Of a DNA stretch of 64,000 nucleotides, positions 32,743 through 44,543 are shown in pieces. Under the pieces are notes generated by a model. It ran no database searches and was not told where the DNA came from. It saw only the letters and a list, made by a program, of their open reading frames with translations. The stretch's first letter is position 1, and each line of letters starts with the position of its first letter. Position numbers and translations under genes: made by a program. This DNA is from Leptodactylus fallax (taxonomy: Eukaryota; Chordata; Amphibia; Anura; Leptodactylidae): assembly GCA_947044405.1 (NCBI GenBank), contig CAMRHE010000166.1, positions 2,729,501 through 2,793,500 of the forward strand, written 5' to 3'.

Positions 32743-33537
32743 CAAGGGGCGCACCGCTAATGAGGCGAAGTGAGGCGGCCGCCTCAGGCGGCACTGTCCT
32801 TCACTGTCTGCGGGGCGGCATTTTTTACTTTATTTTTACCGTAAAGCAGCCCAGGACAGGCCGCTTTACCTGTCCTGGGCTGGTTTACGAGACGTTCGCA
32901 TCACAGTGTAGGCAGCGATGCAATGACGTCATCGCGCCTCCTACGATGAGACACAGACATCACGGACAAGAAGAGGAGGTGGCGGCTCCATCAAGGCATC
33001 GCAGGTAGGTGAGGAGAACTTTTTTTTTTATATATAAATAGGCCGCAACCTGCTGGAGTGTCCCTAGCAGGTAACGGCCTAATTATTTACCTACCCCGTG
33101 TCTGCTCGTGGCCGCCCCCGCTTCTGCTATGGGACGCAGAAGGCAAAGTGGATGCCGCTGTGAGCAGCCACGGGCATTGGTAAGTGAGGCCGCAGGCCTC
33201 AAATACTACTATTATTATACTTAGGGATCTTTTCAGACCCCAGAGTATAATAATCGGAGGCCCAGGGGAGGTGAGGGAACATAAAAACCATTGCTACTTA
33301 CGTCTCCTGCGATCCGATGCAGGCTTGGGCCCTCTGGTGACGTTATCAGGTCGCGTCGCCGGCCTGATAACATGACGTGTGTGCGCAATTAAACTGGGCT
33401 GAAAGCTGCAGGAAGTGCACCGGTGTCCAGGATAGGTAAGTAACACTGATTTTTATGTTTGTCACCTCCCCTGGGTCTCTGATCATTGTACTCTGGGGTC
33501 TGAAAAGACCTCAGAGTATAATAATAGTTCATGGGTG

Positions 33538-34552
33538 GGCAGCTATGGGGCATAATACCGTGTGCAGGGGCCACTGTGGAGCTTAATACCAGTGCAGGGG
33601 CCACTGTGGAGCATAATGCCGAGTGCAGGGGCCACTATAGAGCATAATACCATGTGCTGAGGCCGCTATGGAGCATAGTACCGTGTGCAGGGGACACTAT
33701 GGGGCATAATACCCTGTGCAGGGGCCACTGTGGAGCATAATAGCCTGTGCAGGGGCCACTATGAAGCATAATACCAGTGCAGGGGCTACTATGGAGCATA
33801 ATACCGTGTGCAGGGGCTACTATGGAGCATAATACCGTGTATAGGGGACAATATGGGGTATAATACCGTGTGCAGGGGCCACTAGGGAGCATAATACTGT
33901 GTGCAGGAGTTGCTGTGGAACATAATACCATGTGCAGTGGCCACTGTGGAGCATAATATCGTGTGCAGGGGTCACTATGGAGCATAATACCATGTGCAGG
34001 GGCCACTATGGAGCATAATACCATGTGCAGGGGTCACTATGGAGCATAATACCGTTTGCAGGGGCCACTATGGAGCATAATACCATGTGCAGGGGCCACT
34101 GCGAGGCATAATACTGTGTGCAGGGGCCACTATGGAGCATAATACCAGTGCAGGGACCACTATTGAGCATAATACCGTGTGCAGGGGCCACTATGGAGCA
34201 TAATACCATGTACAGGGGCCAATATGGGGCATAATACTGTGTGCAGGAGCCACTAGGGAGCATAATACTGCGTGCAGGAGTTGCTGTGGAACATAATACT
34301 GTGTGCAGTGGCCACTGCGGGGAATAATACCGTGTGCAGGGGCCACTATGGAGCATAATACCATGTGCAGGGGCCACTATGGAGCATAATACCATGTGCA
34401 GGGGCCACTTTGGAGCATAATACCGTGTGCAGGGATCACTATGGAGCATAATACCGTGTGCAGGGGCCGCTGCGAGGCATAATACAATGTGCAGGGGCCG
34501 CTGCAGGCCTTAATACTGTGTGCAGGGGCTGCTGTGGAACATTATAGTGTGT
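33538..34552. repeat. 31-bp minisatellite, about 32 copies
   Basis: Unit 'cataataccgtgtgcagg' + 'ggccactatggag'. Copies vary at a few positions; two short variants lack 2 bp ('accagtgcagg'). The reverse strand stays open over long stretches only because of the periodicity; I do not read it as a gene. Confidence 0.95.
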
Positions 34553-35487
34553 GTAAATGGGGCGTCCTATAGACGTGTATAGGACGAGTTTGTAGTTACA
34601 TTACATGGCCGCTATGAGGTGAATGACACTATGTAAACAGAGAAGCGGTCACGGAGCTTACATACAGTACGTACCACAGTTCATTCAAACAGCTGATCAG
34701 TGGGGGTCCTGGGTTTTTGAGCCCCACTGATTAGTTTATTAACACCTGGGGCATTATTAATAAGGGGCACTATTTATACAGGGTACACACGGACATTATT
34801 AATATAAAGATGCACTTGGGGGTATTATTCATTATGGGGGGGTTATATCATATATTTTATAATTGGGTAGCAACAGGATGGGTGTGCAGGTGAGGACAAT
34901 GTGGGTTGGATGCCTAGAAAAGTGAGGAGCCAAAGATGTCTGTGTTGCAAACTTTACAGAGACAAGTCACAGCTGGAAGAAGTGGTCATGGCGGTCCAAA
35001 GGGAAGAGACGGGAAATGTGACCGATTAGTCAGAAAATGCTACTGCCCTGTATTCACCTAAATGATAGAGGATAAATACCTGATTGATGGGGGTCTGTCT
35101 GCTGAAACCCCCACTGAGCCTGAGAATTGTTTTTTTTCCCCCCACTGGGTGGGAATTCAGCCTGACCGCAGCCATATATATAAATATGTCACTTGGTGGA
35201 TGGACGAACCCGCGTGGCTCTCATTCACTTCGATGGGAGTGCCGAAGATACCTGAAGTCCAGTACTCAGCTATCTGCGGTGCTCCTATTATAGAGAATGG
35301 GGGCCACGTGGGCTCGTCCATCCACCAAGCAGAAGATGTGTGAAGTTACTTTCATTGTTAATACCGTGTTGTTGATCTGATACTGAAGTAATGCAGTAAG
35401 AAGAATTCTTAAAAACAGTTTTATAACTTTGTGTATAGTGTATATTGTGCGACGATAACAGCGTGTGAAACTAGCATGGAAACTCAA

Positions 35488-35513
35488 TTTTTTTTTTTTG
35501 GGGGGGGGGGGGG
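35488..35513. repeat. Poly-T / poly-G run
   Basis: Thirteen or so T followed by about fourteen G near the right end of the hAT-type element. Confidence 0.9.
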
Positions 35514-35687
35514 TTCTATAGTCTGCCTCAGGCAGCAAAGAGGCTAGATTCACCACTGTATCCAACCCAAGAAAGTGACCAGTTCAAACTGGCAGATATT
35601 TTCTGCTTTACCTTTTGCATTGTACTGCACATGCAGTAGTAAACACTCTTTGTAAAGAAAAAAGTAGAAGTGCTGCCTCCAGTTAAA

Positions 35688-36013
35688 GTTGGTTGCACAC
35701 GATTGTGTGCTAACCAGCTGCCGTGAATGAACAGCATGGGCTGCACACGGGGGACGCACGGATGTCATCCATGTGCCGCCTGTGCACCAGCTGTGCTTCC
35801 ACGGTCCCTTTCATTCAATGCAATTTTGCAGAGCCGCAAAATCGTACAGGAATAGGATCTGTTCCATATTTTGCGGCCCGGATAGTCGGCCCGCATACGT
35901 GTAATTCACGGTCATGTGTACGGGCCCATAGAAATGAATGGGTCAGTGTGCTATCTGGGAAAAAAAAACCAGATAGCACATTGACCATTCATACAGTCGT
36001 GTGCAAGGGGGGG
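35688..36013. mobile_element. Foldback MITE, 'TTGCACACGA' ends
   Basis: 'ggttgcacacgattgtg' at the left and 'catacagtcgtgtgcaa' at the right are inverted. An inner hairpin is at 35950-35980 ('gtgctatctgg' / 'ccagatagcac'). The piggyBac TTAA follows within 6 bp. Confidence 0.6.
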
Positions 36014-36019
36014 GCTTAA

Positions 36020-37250
36020 CCCTGCTGTTCTGTTCGGTAAAAAATGACCGAATTTGAAATTTGATATTTTTTTAAATATTCATTATGCGGTTCTGAAACT
36101 TGTGGTTCATTGACTTTTCCTCATTTGAGGGGTTCTTACTAATAGCAGTTTTTATTTATTTATTTTTTGTTTACTTTTTGCTCCACGTCTTTTTTTACAC
36201 TTGTACTGTTCGGTCAAAAATGACCGATAGCCTTTTATACTAATCTCCAGCCATTTTTTAAAAAAAATAAAGGGGTTATAATCTCATTTTGGTCTATGTA
36301 GTTCATCTACTACTATTTATCAATTTATCTAGGTCCTTTACATTACAATGCCACAAAAGGGGCAGTTGATACTCTAGATCAACTCATAGGCACTTACACC
36401 TGTAAACGCAAAACGGTGGCCAATGGTTGGTTTTTTACAACATTCTTGATGTGTCGGCGTTCAATGCATTTGTGTTATGGCGTGAAATAGACCCAAATTG
36501 GAACAAAAATAAACTATATAAAAGAAGAATTTTTGTTAGAGGAGTTGTGAAAATCACTGGTTAGCCCATACAACAAAGAAAGAACAAAGAAAAGTAACAC
36601 CCAGAGATGATGGAGCTGCAGCCATTGTCCACAGGATCCAACAGCTTGCTGAAGAAAGTGAACCAAGGGCTTCCGTTAGCACTGCGACGATACCCACGGC
36701 CTCCACCAGCAGTGCAACTAGCCTAAAACGGAAACGATGCGCCTTCTGTCCAACATCAAGTATTCACAAATCAAATGTGATATGTTGCAAATGTGCAAAG
36801 TACTTATGCAAAAGACATGTAAATTATACTTGTGATGAATGCAAACAGTAAATTTAGCACCTTGAACCTTATTTCACATTTTATATAGAAAAAACTAGAC
36901 TTTTTATTTTATTTTTTTTTTTTTTTTGAAAAAAATATATTTACATACAGTTTGATGTTTTTCATTATAGTTTACAGTTTTATAAAGATTTTTTTTTTGT
37001 GCAAATGTGTAATATGCATGAATAATGCAATAAAGCCATGTAACATTTTTTGACACAAAAAAAATAAAAATTAAGTTTTTGATTTCATTTTTCATTTGTT
37101 TATGAACAACCATGTTCACATACAGTATAATAATGCCAAAGAAATTCAAATAAAACACTTAAATTAGTTAAAAATCCAGACTTTAATAGGCCCGGTCAAA
37201 AATGACCGGAACATTATATGTGTATAGTAGAACCGAACAGAACAGCAGGG
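36020..37250 (+). mobile_element. piggyBac element, internally deleted, perfect TTAA
   Basis: 1231 bp. Terminal inverted repeat CCCTGCTGTTCTGTTCGG at 36020 and its complement ending at 37250. TTAA at 36016-36019 and 37251-37254. The palindrome CGGTCAAAAATGACCG occurs near both ends (36209 and 37193), with a variant at 36037. Only the C-terminal part of the transposase remains. Confidence 0.95.
36347..36851 (+). pseudogene. piggyBac transposase, C-terminal part, broken
   Basis: From NATKGAVDTLDQLIGTYTCK at 36347 the frame shifts at about 36410 (expected RWPM block) and again near 36570, with an in-frame stop at 36562. The last third is intact: from 'RDDGAAAIVHRIQQLAEESE' to the cysteine-rich end CAFCPTS…CCKCAKYLCKRHVNYTCDEC and stop at 36851. 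The C-terminal Cys/His cluster is the element-end-binding zinc domain of piggyBac transposases. The catalytic Asp residues upstream are absent (deleted or eroded). Confidence 0.9.
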
Positions 37251-37299
37251 TTAAATGCAGAAAATTATGGGTTTATCTGCATCTCATTCAAGATGATGG

Positions 37300-37687
37300 T
37301 CATCTGGTAGACACAATAAATTTGAGCTATTTAAAACACACCTATACTTTTGAAACACTTGATTTTCTGCCAGCATTTGTGGCATAAATATATTTCATAA
37401 AAACTTTATGCCTGTATATTAACCCCTTTCCATGAAAAAAATCCCCTCCGTTTCTCTATTCGCAGCAGAAAACCTCTCTCTTCGTCTCATTGTAAGTACA
37501 GGGGACAGACTTCTGTATAATACAGAGAAGGTGAGAATGGAGAGGGGGGGTCACTTTAAACTATTATGTCGTGTGCATTATAAAACCTTGAACATTTTTT
37601 CTGGTGACATATGAAATATTCAGGTTTCAGTTGTCTTCAAGATTGCAAGATCCAGAGATACTGTATCAACAGTTGAAAGTGTATATA
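37300..37687 (+). repeat. Left arm of a large inverted repeat
   Basis: 'gattttctgccagcatttgtggc', 'cagaaaacc…cattgtaagtacagggga', 'ctgtataatacagaga', 'ggtcact' and 'cattataaaacct' recur in reverse complement, same order, at 38869-39215. Confidence 0.75.
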
Positions 37688-38868
37688 CAGTGGGTACGGA
37701 AAGTATTCAGACCCCTTTCAATTTTTCACTCTTTGTTTCAATGCAGCCATTTGCTAAAAGCAAAAAAGTTAATTTTATTTCTCATTAATGTACACTCAGC
37801 ACCCCATCTTGACAGAAAAAAACTGAAATTTTTGAAAATTTATTAAAAAAGAAAAACTGAAATATCACATGGTCATAAGTATTCAGACCCTTTGCTGTGA
37901 CACTCATATTTAACTCACATGCTGTCCATTTCCTTCTGACCCTCCTTGAGATGGTTCTACTCCTTCATTGGAGTCCAGCTGTGTTTAATTAAACTGATTG
38001 GACTTGATTAGGAAAGGCACACACCTGTCTAAGACCTCACAGCTCACAGTGCATGTCAGAGCAAATGAGAATCATGAGGTCAAAGGAACTACCCAAGGAG
38101 CTCAGAGACAGAATTGTGGCAAGGCACAGATCTGGCCAAGGTTACAAAAGAATTTCCTCAGCACTGAAGATTCCAAAGAGCACAGTGGCCTCCATAATCC
38201 ATGCTATGGGGGTGTTTTTCAGCTGCAGGGATAGGACGACTGGTTGCAATTGAAGGAAAGATGAATGCGGCCAAGTACAGAGATATCCTGGAAGAAAACC
38301 TCTTCCAGAGTGCTCTGGACCTCAGACTGGGCCAAAGGTTCACCTTCCAACTAGACAATGACCCTAAGCACACAGCTAAAATAACAAAGGAGCGGCTTCA
38401 GAACAACTCTGTGACCATTCTTGACTGGCCCAGCCAAAGCCCTGACCTCAACCCAATTGAGCATCTCTGGAGAGACCTGAAAATGGCTGTCCACCAACAT
38501 TCACCATCCAACCTAACGGAACTGGAGAGGATCTGCAAGGAAGAATGGCAGAGGATCCCCAAATCCAGATGTGAAAAACTTGTTGCATCATTCCCAAGAA
38601 GACTCATGGCTGTACTAGCTCAAAAGGAAGGGGCTTCTACTCAATACTGAGCAAAGGGTCTGAATACTTCTGACCATGTGATATTTCAGTTTTTCTTTTC
38701 TAATAAATTTGCAAAAATATCTACATTTCTGGGGGTTTTTCTGTCAAGATGGGGTGCTGAGTGTACATTAATGAGAAATAAAATGAACTTTTTTGCTTTT
38801 AGCAAATGGCTGCAATGAAACAAAGAGTGAAAAATTGAAAGGGGTCTGAATACTTTCCGTATTCATTG
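37688..38868 (+). mobile_element. Tc1-like transposon, lineage B, internally deleted
   Basis: Left end CAGTGGGTACGGAAAGTATT at 37688 after TA; right end …AATACTTTCCGTATTCATTG at 38868 followed by TA. Inner direct repeats 'gtattcagaccc(t)tt' at 37876 and 38655 give the IR/DR layout. About a third of the transposase gene is missing from the middle. Confidence 0.9.
38074..38650 (+). pseudogene. Tc1-B transposase with internal deletion
   Basis: Starts MRSKELPKELRDRIVARHRS at 38074, keeps the first helix-turn-helix (YKRISSALKIPKSTVASII), then at about 38200 jumps to the GGSIMLWGCFSAAG-type region: the second DNA-binding half and the first catalytic Asp are lost. The C-terminal part is open from 38201 in another frame (WGCFSAAGIGRLVAIEGKMN … [11 protein letters not shown] … [11 protein letters not shown] … GASTQY-stop), retaining the second Asp and the Glu. 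Non-functional. Confidence 0.9.
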
Positions 38869-39215
38869 TACATTTTGGTCGCTTATGAAATCTGAGAATC
38901 TCATCAGATCCACTGTCTAGGTTTTATAATGTCTAAGTTATAACAAGTGACCCCTCCAACCTCAGTTTCTCTGTATTATACAGAATACATGCCCTGTACT
39001 CACAATAAGAAGTGAGGGGATTTTTCTGGTAATAGAGAAACAGGGGAAAGAAGAAAGAAGGAACAGCAAATGGTAATCGGCAAAGGATTTCACAGAAAGG
39101 AGCCAAAACCTGTTAATAAAGTATATAACAACATCTATTACTGACACACACGCTGGCAGAAATCCAAAAGTTGTTTGAAAGTTTAGATTTGCTTTAAGAT
39201 TGTCTTCACTTTTGA
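38869..39215 (-). repeat. Right arm of the large inverted repeat
   Basis: Inverted partner of 37300-37687 with moderate divergence and small indels. The Tc1-B element occupies the space between the arms. Confidence 0.75.
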
Positions 39216-39737
39216 GGACCAAGCACATCTATTCATTAGATAGATGGCCCAATGATTTTATCAAGCGCTGTGTTTCCTCTGCTTTGGCAGTGCACTTAAA
39301 TTGAAAACATTTTCCTCTTATTTTGCATCTGAGTAAATATGTCTACTGTACATTTCTGCCAGCAACTTGATAACTATATGGATAAAGAATGATGATCTTT
39401 AAACACAAGTAAAGGATGATGCTGCATATTGATGCTTTTATGTGGATGTGTCACACTGAAAATGCAGTGCAATCTACATGCAGCATGGTATAGATTAGAA
39501 GGTGCTGAACAGAATGATGTCTAATGTTATTAGAAAAGTTTTAGTAGAACTGTAATACGGGGGAGAGAGTTGAGCGTGTCAGTCCAGGAACACGAGTGTG
39601 AGGAAAAAGACACTCAGCTGTGCTTCAAGTTTCTGTAGGTAAACATTGCGGACCTGTAAAGGGGCACAGACTGCAATTCAGCAGTGACTACCTGTTGGAG
39701 AACATCTCAGGCCATGGATACAGGTCCACATGAAAGA
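39216..39737. other. No recognisable feature
   Basis: AT-rich, no motif. Confidence 0.5.
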
Positions 39738-39739
39738 TA

Positions 39740-41370
39740 CAGTGCCTTGCAAAAGTATTCGGTCCCCTTGAACTTTTCAACCTTTTGCCACATCAGGCTT
39801 CAAACATAAGGATATAAAATTTTAATTTTTTTTGGTGAAGAATCAACAAGTGGGACACAATCGTGAAGTGGAACGAAATTTATTGGATATTTTAAACTTT
39901 TGTAAAAAATTAAAACTGAAAAGTGGGGCGTGCCAAATTATTCGGCCCCCTTAAGTTAATACTTTGTAGCACCACCTTTTGCTGCGATTACAGCTGCAGG
40001 TCGCTTGGGGTATGTCTCTATCACTTTTGCACATCGAGAGACTGAAATTCTTGCCCATTCTTCCTTGGAAAACAGCTCGAGCTCAGTGGGGTTGGATGGA
40101 GAGCATTTGTGAACAGCAGTTTTCAGCTCTTTCCACAGATTCTCGATTGGATTCAGGTCTGGACTTTGACTTGGCCATTCTAACACCTGGATACGTTTAT
40201 TTGTGAACCATTCCATTGTAGATTTTGCTTTATGTTTGGGATCATTGTCTTGTTGGAAGATAAATCTCCGTCCCAGTCTCAGGTCTTTTGCAGACTCCAA
40301 CAGGTTTTCTTCCAGAATGGACCTGTATTTGGCTACATCCATCTTCCTATCAGTTTTAACCATCTTCCCTGTCCCTGCTGAAGAAAAGCAGGCCCAAACC
40401 ATGATGCTGCCACCACCATGTTTGACAATGGGGATGGTGTGTTTAGGGTGATGAGTTGTGTTGCTTTTACGCCAAACATATCGTTTTGCATTGTGGCCAA
40501 AAAGTTCGATTTTGGTTTCATCTGACCAGAGCACCTTCTTCCACATGTTTGGTGTGTCTCCCAGGTAGCTTGTGGCAACTTTAAACGAGACTTTTCATGG
40601 ATATCTTTGAGAAATGGCTTTCTTCTTGTCACTCTTCCATAAAGGCCAGATTTGTGCAGTGTACGACTGATTGTTGTCCTATGGACAGACTCTCCCACCT
40701 CAGCTGTAGATCTCTGCAGTTCATCCAGAGTGATCATGGGCCTCTTGGCTGCATCTCTGATCAGTCTTCTCCTTGTTTGAGATGAAAGTTTAGAGGGATG
40801 GCTGGGTCTTGGTAGATTTATAGTGGTCTGATACTCCTTCCATTTCAATATGATCACTTGCACAGTGCTCCTTGGGATGTTTAAAGTTTGGGAAATCTTT
40901 TTGTATCCAAATCCGGCTTTAAACTTCTCAACAGCAGTATCACGGACCTGCCTGGTGTGTTCCTTGGTCTTCATGATGCTCTCTGTGCTTTAAACAGAAC
41001 CCTGAGACTATCACAGAGCAGGTGCATTTATACGGAGACTTGATTACACACAGGTGGATTATATTTATCATCATCAGTCATTTAGGACAACATTGGATCA
41101 TTCATTCAGAGATCCTCACTGAACTTCTGGAGTGAGTTTGCTGCACTGAAAGTAAAGAGGCCGAATAATTTGGCACGACCCACTTTTCAGTTTTTTATTT
41201 TTTAAAAAAGTTTAAAATAACCAATAAATTTCATTCCACTTCACAATTGTGTCCCACTTGTTATTGATTATTCACCAAAAAATTAAAATTTTATATCCTT
41301 ATGTTTGAAGCTTGAAATGTGGCAAAAGATTGAAAAGTTCAAGGGGGCTGAATACTTTCACAAGGCACTG
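39740..41370 (-). mobile_element. Tc1-like transposon, lineage A copy 3, full length
   Basis: 1631 bp between TA 39738-39739 and TA 41371-41372. Both outer inverted repeats (CAGTGCCTTGCAAAAGTATT and …TTTCACAAGGCACTG) and inner repeats (about 39938 and 41155) are present. The most complete Tc1 in the window. Confidence 0.95.
39956..40974 (-). pseudogene. Tc1-A transposase with a single frameshift
   Basis: From MKTKEHTRQVRDTAVEKFKA at 40974 to GGATKY-stop at 39956, about 340 residues. Helix-turn-helix 1 (YKKISQTLNIPRSTVQVII), helix-turn-helix 2 (VHRTTISRTLHKSGLYGRV), then DDE domain: [32 protein letters not shown] (DD34E). The only break seen is one missing T at about 40578 (AAAGTTGCC where copies 1 and 2 have AAAGTTTGCC), shifting the frame before LKF-A. 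The same lesion is in copy 4. Confidence 0.92.
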
Positions 41371-41563
41371 TACCATCTTGCACCAGTGTGAACAGGCTAA
41401 GCAGCAGAGTCATCAAGCAAAGATAAAGAGTTGCAGATAGCCAGAGGCAAACTCCACTCAGCCTGAGGCCTGTGACATAGTCATACTGACAGCCTTGCTA
41501 GAAGGTTGTTGATGTTCTAAAAACTAATGGATAGGGATAAAATTCACCATTTCAAGTGTGTTA

Positions 41564-41945
41564 GGGCCGGTTCACATCTGCGTTCGGCCTTCCGTTCGGG
41601 GAGTCCGCTTGGGGACCCCCCGAATGGAAACCTATACGCATAGAAAAGCGGTTTACCTAAGGAAACCTGCGGACCCCATAGAATATAATGGGGTCCGTGT
41701 GGTTTCCACTCGATTTCTGCACGAAACATGCGGAAACATGCGGAAAGAAAAGTGCTGCTTGCAGCACTTTTCTCTCTGCTTGCTTCGTGTGGAAATCCAG
41801 CGGAAACCACATGGACCCCATTATAGTCTATGGTGTCCGTGTGGTTTCCCAGGTAAACCGCTTGCAATGCGTATAGGTTTCCATTCGGGGGGTCCCCAAG
41901 CGGACTCCCCCGAACGGAATGCCGAACGCAGATGTGAACTGGCCC
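41564..41945. mobile_element. Foldback MITE, GGGCCGGTTCACATCTGCG ends, TTA duplication
   Basis: 382 bp. The arms are long: 'cgttcggccttccgttcggg…' and its complement at the right. TTA at 41561-41563 and 41946-41948. Centre has 'gaaaagtgctgc-ttgcagcacttttc'. Confidence 0.9.
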
Positions 41946-41970
41946 TTACTGACTATTTTCCTGAGCTTTA

Positions 41971-42278
41971 GGCCGGGGCCCCACGTGGCAAAAATGCTGC
42001 TGTTTGGTCACGGCAGAAACACCGTGGAAAAATTGCGGCGTTATACAGTCCTTGCATAGTGAATCCCTTCCACAAACTGCGGAAAAATACGAACAACGGA
42101 CACGTTGCGGTTTTGGAAATTGCGGCATGTCAATTATACCTATGGAAACGCCAGCCCTAGGTATAATTGAAACAGAAAGTCCGCAGAGGAAACCTCTGAG
42201 GACTTTCTGTGAAAAGCGCTTTGGGAAAAACTGTGATGCGTTGCTGCCAGTTTTTCCCGCAGCACTTTTTTGGGGGCC
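41971..42278. mobile_element. GGCCGGGGCCCCAC-type MITE, TTA duplication
   Basis: 308 bp between TTA 41968-41970 and 42279-42281. Inverted ends are only partly matched (GGCCGGGGCC / GGGGGCC). A strong inner hairpin is at about 42140-42210 ('tatacctatgg…ccctaggtata'; 'aaagtccgcagagg…cctctgaggacttt'). Confidence 0.8.
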
Positions 42279-42299
42279 TTAAAGAGATTATTCTGCTGG

Positions 42300-42830
42300 T
42301 ATTCGCTGTATGGGAGCACATGGGATCACCAAGGGGTGACAATTTGAAAATTTCAAGAAAAATTTGTGGCCCACCCTCAGTGTGCCTGCCATCTGAAAAA
42401 AAACCTGAACTTTCTGCCAAAAGTGATAATGATGAGTTAGAAGTTATTTTCTTCTTCTTCTCATAGTAATCTACTCCATTGTGTCTGTGATTTGCTGCAT
42501 GCAGTAATAATTCACTGTATACTGCTGGTCACCTTACAGCCACCTTACTACACACTGCTTAATTATAAATGTTTTTTTAAGTTTTTTTGTTTTTTTTTTT
42601 ACAAAAGCAATTTCAAGCAAAACATCAAAGCACTAAAAGGGTGACCTGGTCAGTGAGTATAAAACACTGCATCTTTTTTGGCCGTTACAATGGCAGTTTC
42701 TATGTATATTGAGTAAACAAAAAAAAAAACCCTTAAGAAGAGATTTTTCAGATTAGCACAGGCTGTGTCAGTGTTCTGCCATTACAACGGCCAGGGCAGC
42801 ATCTACCATGGGGTGGAATGTTCATGCCAC
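42300..42830. repeat. Uncharacterised repeat blocks b and c
   Basis: Block b ('gggagcacatgg…gacaatttgaaaatttcaagaaaaatttgtggc', 42310-42370) matches the cluster at 14150-14500. Block c ('ttacaatggcagtttctatgtatattgagtaa…aaacccttaa…gatttttcagattagcacaggctg', 42686-42770) matches 54765-55020 and, more weakly, 56195-56270. Confidence 0.55.
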
Positions 42831-42954
42831 CTGCGAGCGGGTTGGGAGCCAACAGTGAGTGCCAAGCTGTACCACTATCCGCCCTCGCACCGCTAATTGC
42901 ACATTTCTTCTGCAGTGTTATAAGCACCTTCTGGCGCCCCTGTCCCCCTATGCT

Positions 42955-43385
42955 TTCCCCCCATGCACTGATCTATAATTATATTATACTTACAGATCAC
43001 TAATGCAGTGCCTGGGCCTGTTCATGCACACAAGATATGTGCATCTTCTATTCTGCTCCCAGGTCCCAGTAGCACCTTAGAAAAGGTTACTGTAATAGTG
43101 CCCACCCTACATGTACCGTAATAGTCCCCCTTCTGCCCACATACTGTTACTATAATTATATTATACTTACAGATCCCTAATGTGTTGCCCGGGACCTGTT
43201 CAGGGACACAGGATGTGTGCATCTTCTATTCTGGTCCCAGAACCTTTTTTATTGTGCTGCTGGGACCTGGGAGCAGAATAGAAGATGGGCACATCCTGTG
43301 TGACTGAATATATCCTGCGTTCTGCATAGTGATCTGTGATAAGTGTAATATAATTATAGTGACAGTATGTAGGGGGAAGAAGGTT
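42955..43385. repeat. Foldback repeat with a direct duplication
   Basis: 'tataattatattatacttacagatc' occurs at 42973 and 43151, and inverted near 43328-43357. 'gtgcatcttctattctg(c/g)tcccag' occurs at 43039 and 43215, with its complement at 43262-43290. The pattern is an inverted repeat in which one arm is doubled. Confidence 0.65.
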
Positions 43386-44150
43386 TTTTACCTGTGGGGT
43401 CTGCATTATTAGGGGACTGTTACTGTATAGTACCTCCTCCATAGGTAATAGCATTAATTATGTGGGAGGTAATATTAGGGCACTATTACAGTAGTATTGG
43501 CCCCACACAGGTAATAACGTTACTTATGTGGAGGAGCACTATTACTTTAATAGTGCCCCCCCCAACAGTTAATGACATTACTTATTTGGCGGGAGCAATT
43601 ATGAAAAATAATTGCCTAATATCGACAATGTTAAAATATAGTTTATTAATATCAATTAAAATGTATTCAAATCATCCACCCAACAATAAGCGTAGTGGGG
43701 GCATATCAGGCTACCTCAAAAATATATATATATTGCAGGGTGTCCTTTCATATGTGTGAGTATGTCACATGGACCACTCCCCCCCGCCCCCCGCAGCATA
43801 TAATCGAGGGCTAATATTGACTAGCTGTGTGCAGATGGGGGATCCTAGAGGTAGAGCTCATCCAGACCCTCCTGTCTACAACACACCGCTTTTATTTTAA
43901 CTGGTCTCATCAGTATCATACATGATACAGCCATATAGCATCATACAGTACTGCATGTGTTGCATATAATATAATACATACACACGCATACCTAATATAT
44001 AGAAACACCTGATGGATTTCCCCAGCTAGGAAAATGTCAAAGCTGGTTCATCAGATGTATATAATGTCTATGAGGAATATAATGTCATGATATATATGCA
44101 TATATAGAGATGGAACTTTGGAGAGTGTTATATTATTTTATTGTATGGAC
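43386..44150. other. Low-information stretch
   Basis: Contains several 'ggcactatta(c)…gtaatag' phrases in both orientations (43399-43580), continuing the foldback character of the preceding repeat, then AT-rich DNA with ATATA runs. No gene seen. Confidence 0.4.
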
Positions 44151-44543
44151 TACAGTGCCTTGAGAAAGTATTTGGCCCCATGAATTTTTAAACCTTTTGC
44201 CACATTTCAGGCTTCAAACATAAGGATATAAAATTTTAATTTTTTGGTGAATAATCAATAACAAGTGGGACACAATTGTGAAGTGGAATGAAATTTATTG
44301 GTTATTTTAAACTTTTGTAAAAAATAAAAAACTGAAAAGTGGGGCGTGCAATATTATTCGGCCCCTTTACTTTCAGTGCAGCAAACTCACTCCAGAAGTT
44401 CAGTGAGGATCTCTGAATGATCCAATGTTGTCCTAAATGACTGATGATGATAAATATAATCCACCTGTGTGTAATCAAGTCTCCGTATAAATGCACCTGC
44501 TCTGTGATAGTCTCAGGGTTCTGTTTAAAGCGCAGAGAGCATC

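Larger units (their letters stand above)
32743..35558. mobile_element. 2.8-kb hAT-type non-autonomous element
   Basis: Flanks tatccaag (32735-32742) and tatccaac (35559-35566) match at 7 of 8 positions. The ends CAAGGGGCGCACCGC and, inverted, CAGTGGTGAATCTAG share the 'gcctcaggc(g/a)gc' block further in. It contains hairpin segments like those of the hAT MITEs at 14957, 18080 and 20652 ('acctgctggagtgtccctagcaggt'), then a large 31-bp minisatellite, then other repeat pieces. No transposase seen. Confidence 0.7.

Noticed and set aside
32565..33008. 147-codon frame as a host exon
   Set aside because: Its second half lies in the hAT-type element (from 32743) and its first half has no family resemblance.
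33635..34449. Long reverse-strand open frames with 31-residue periodic peptide (HGIMLHSGPCT…)
   Set aside because: They are a by-product of the 31-bp DNA repeat, which cycles through all three frames. No start context, no domain.
33538..34552. CRISPR array
   Set aside because: Units are contiguous 31-bp repeats without unique spacers, in a vertebrate-like transposon. It is a minisatellite.
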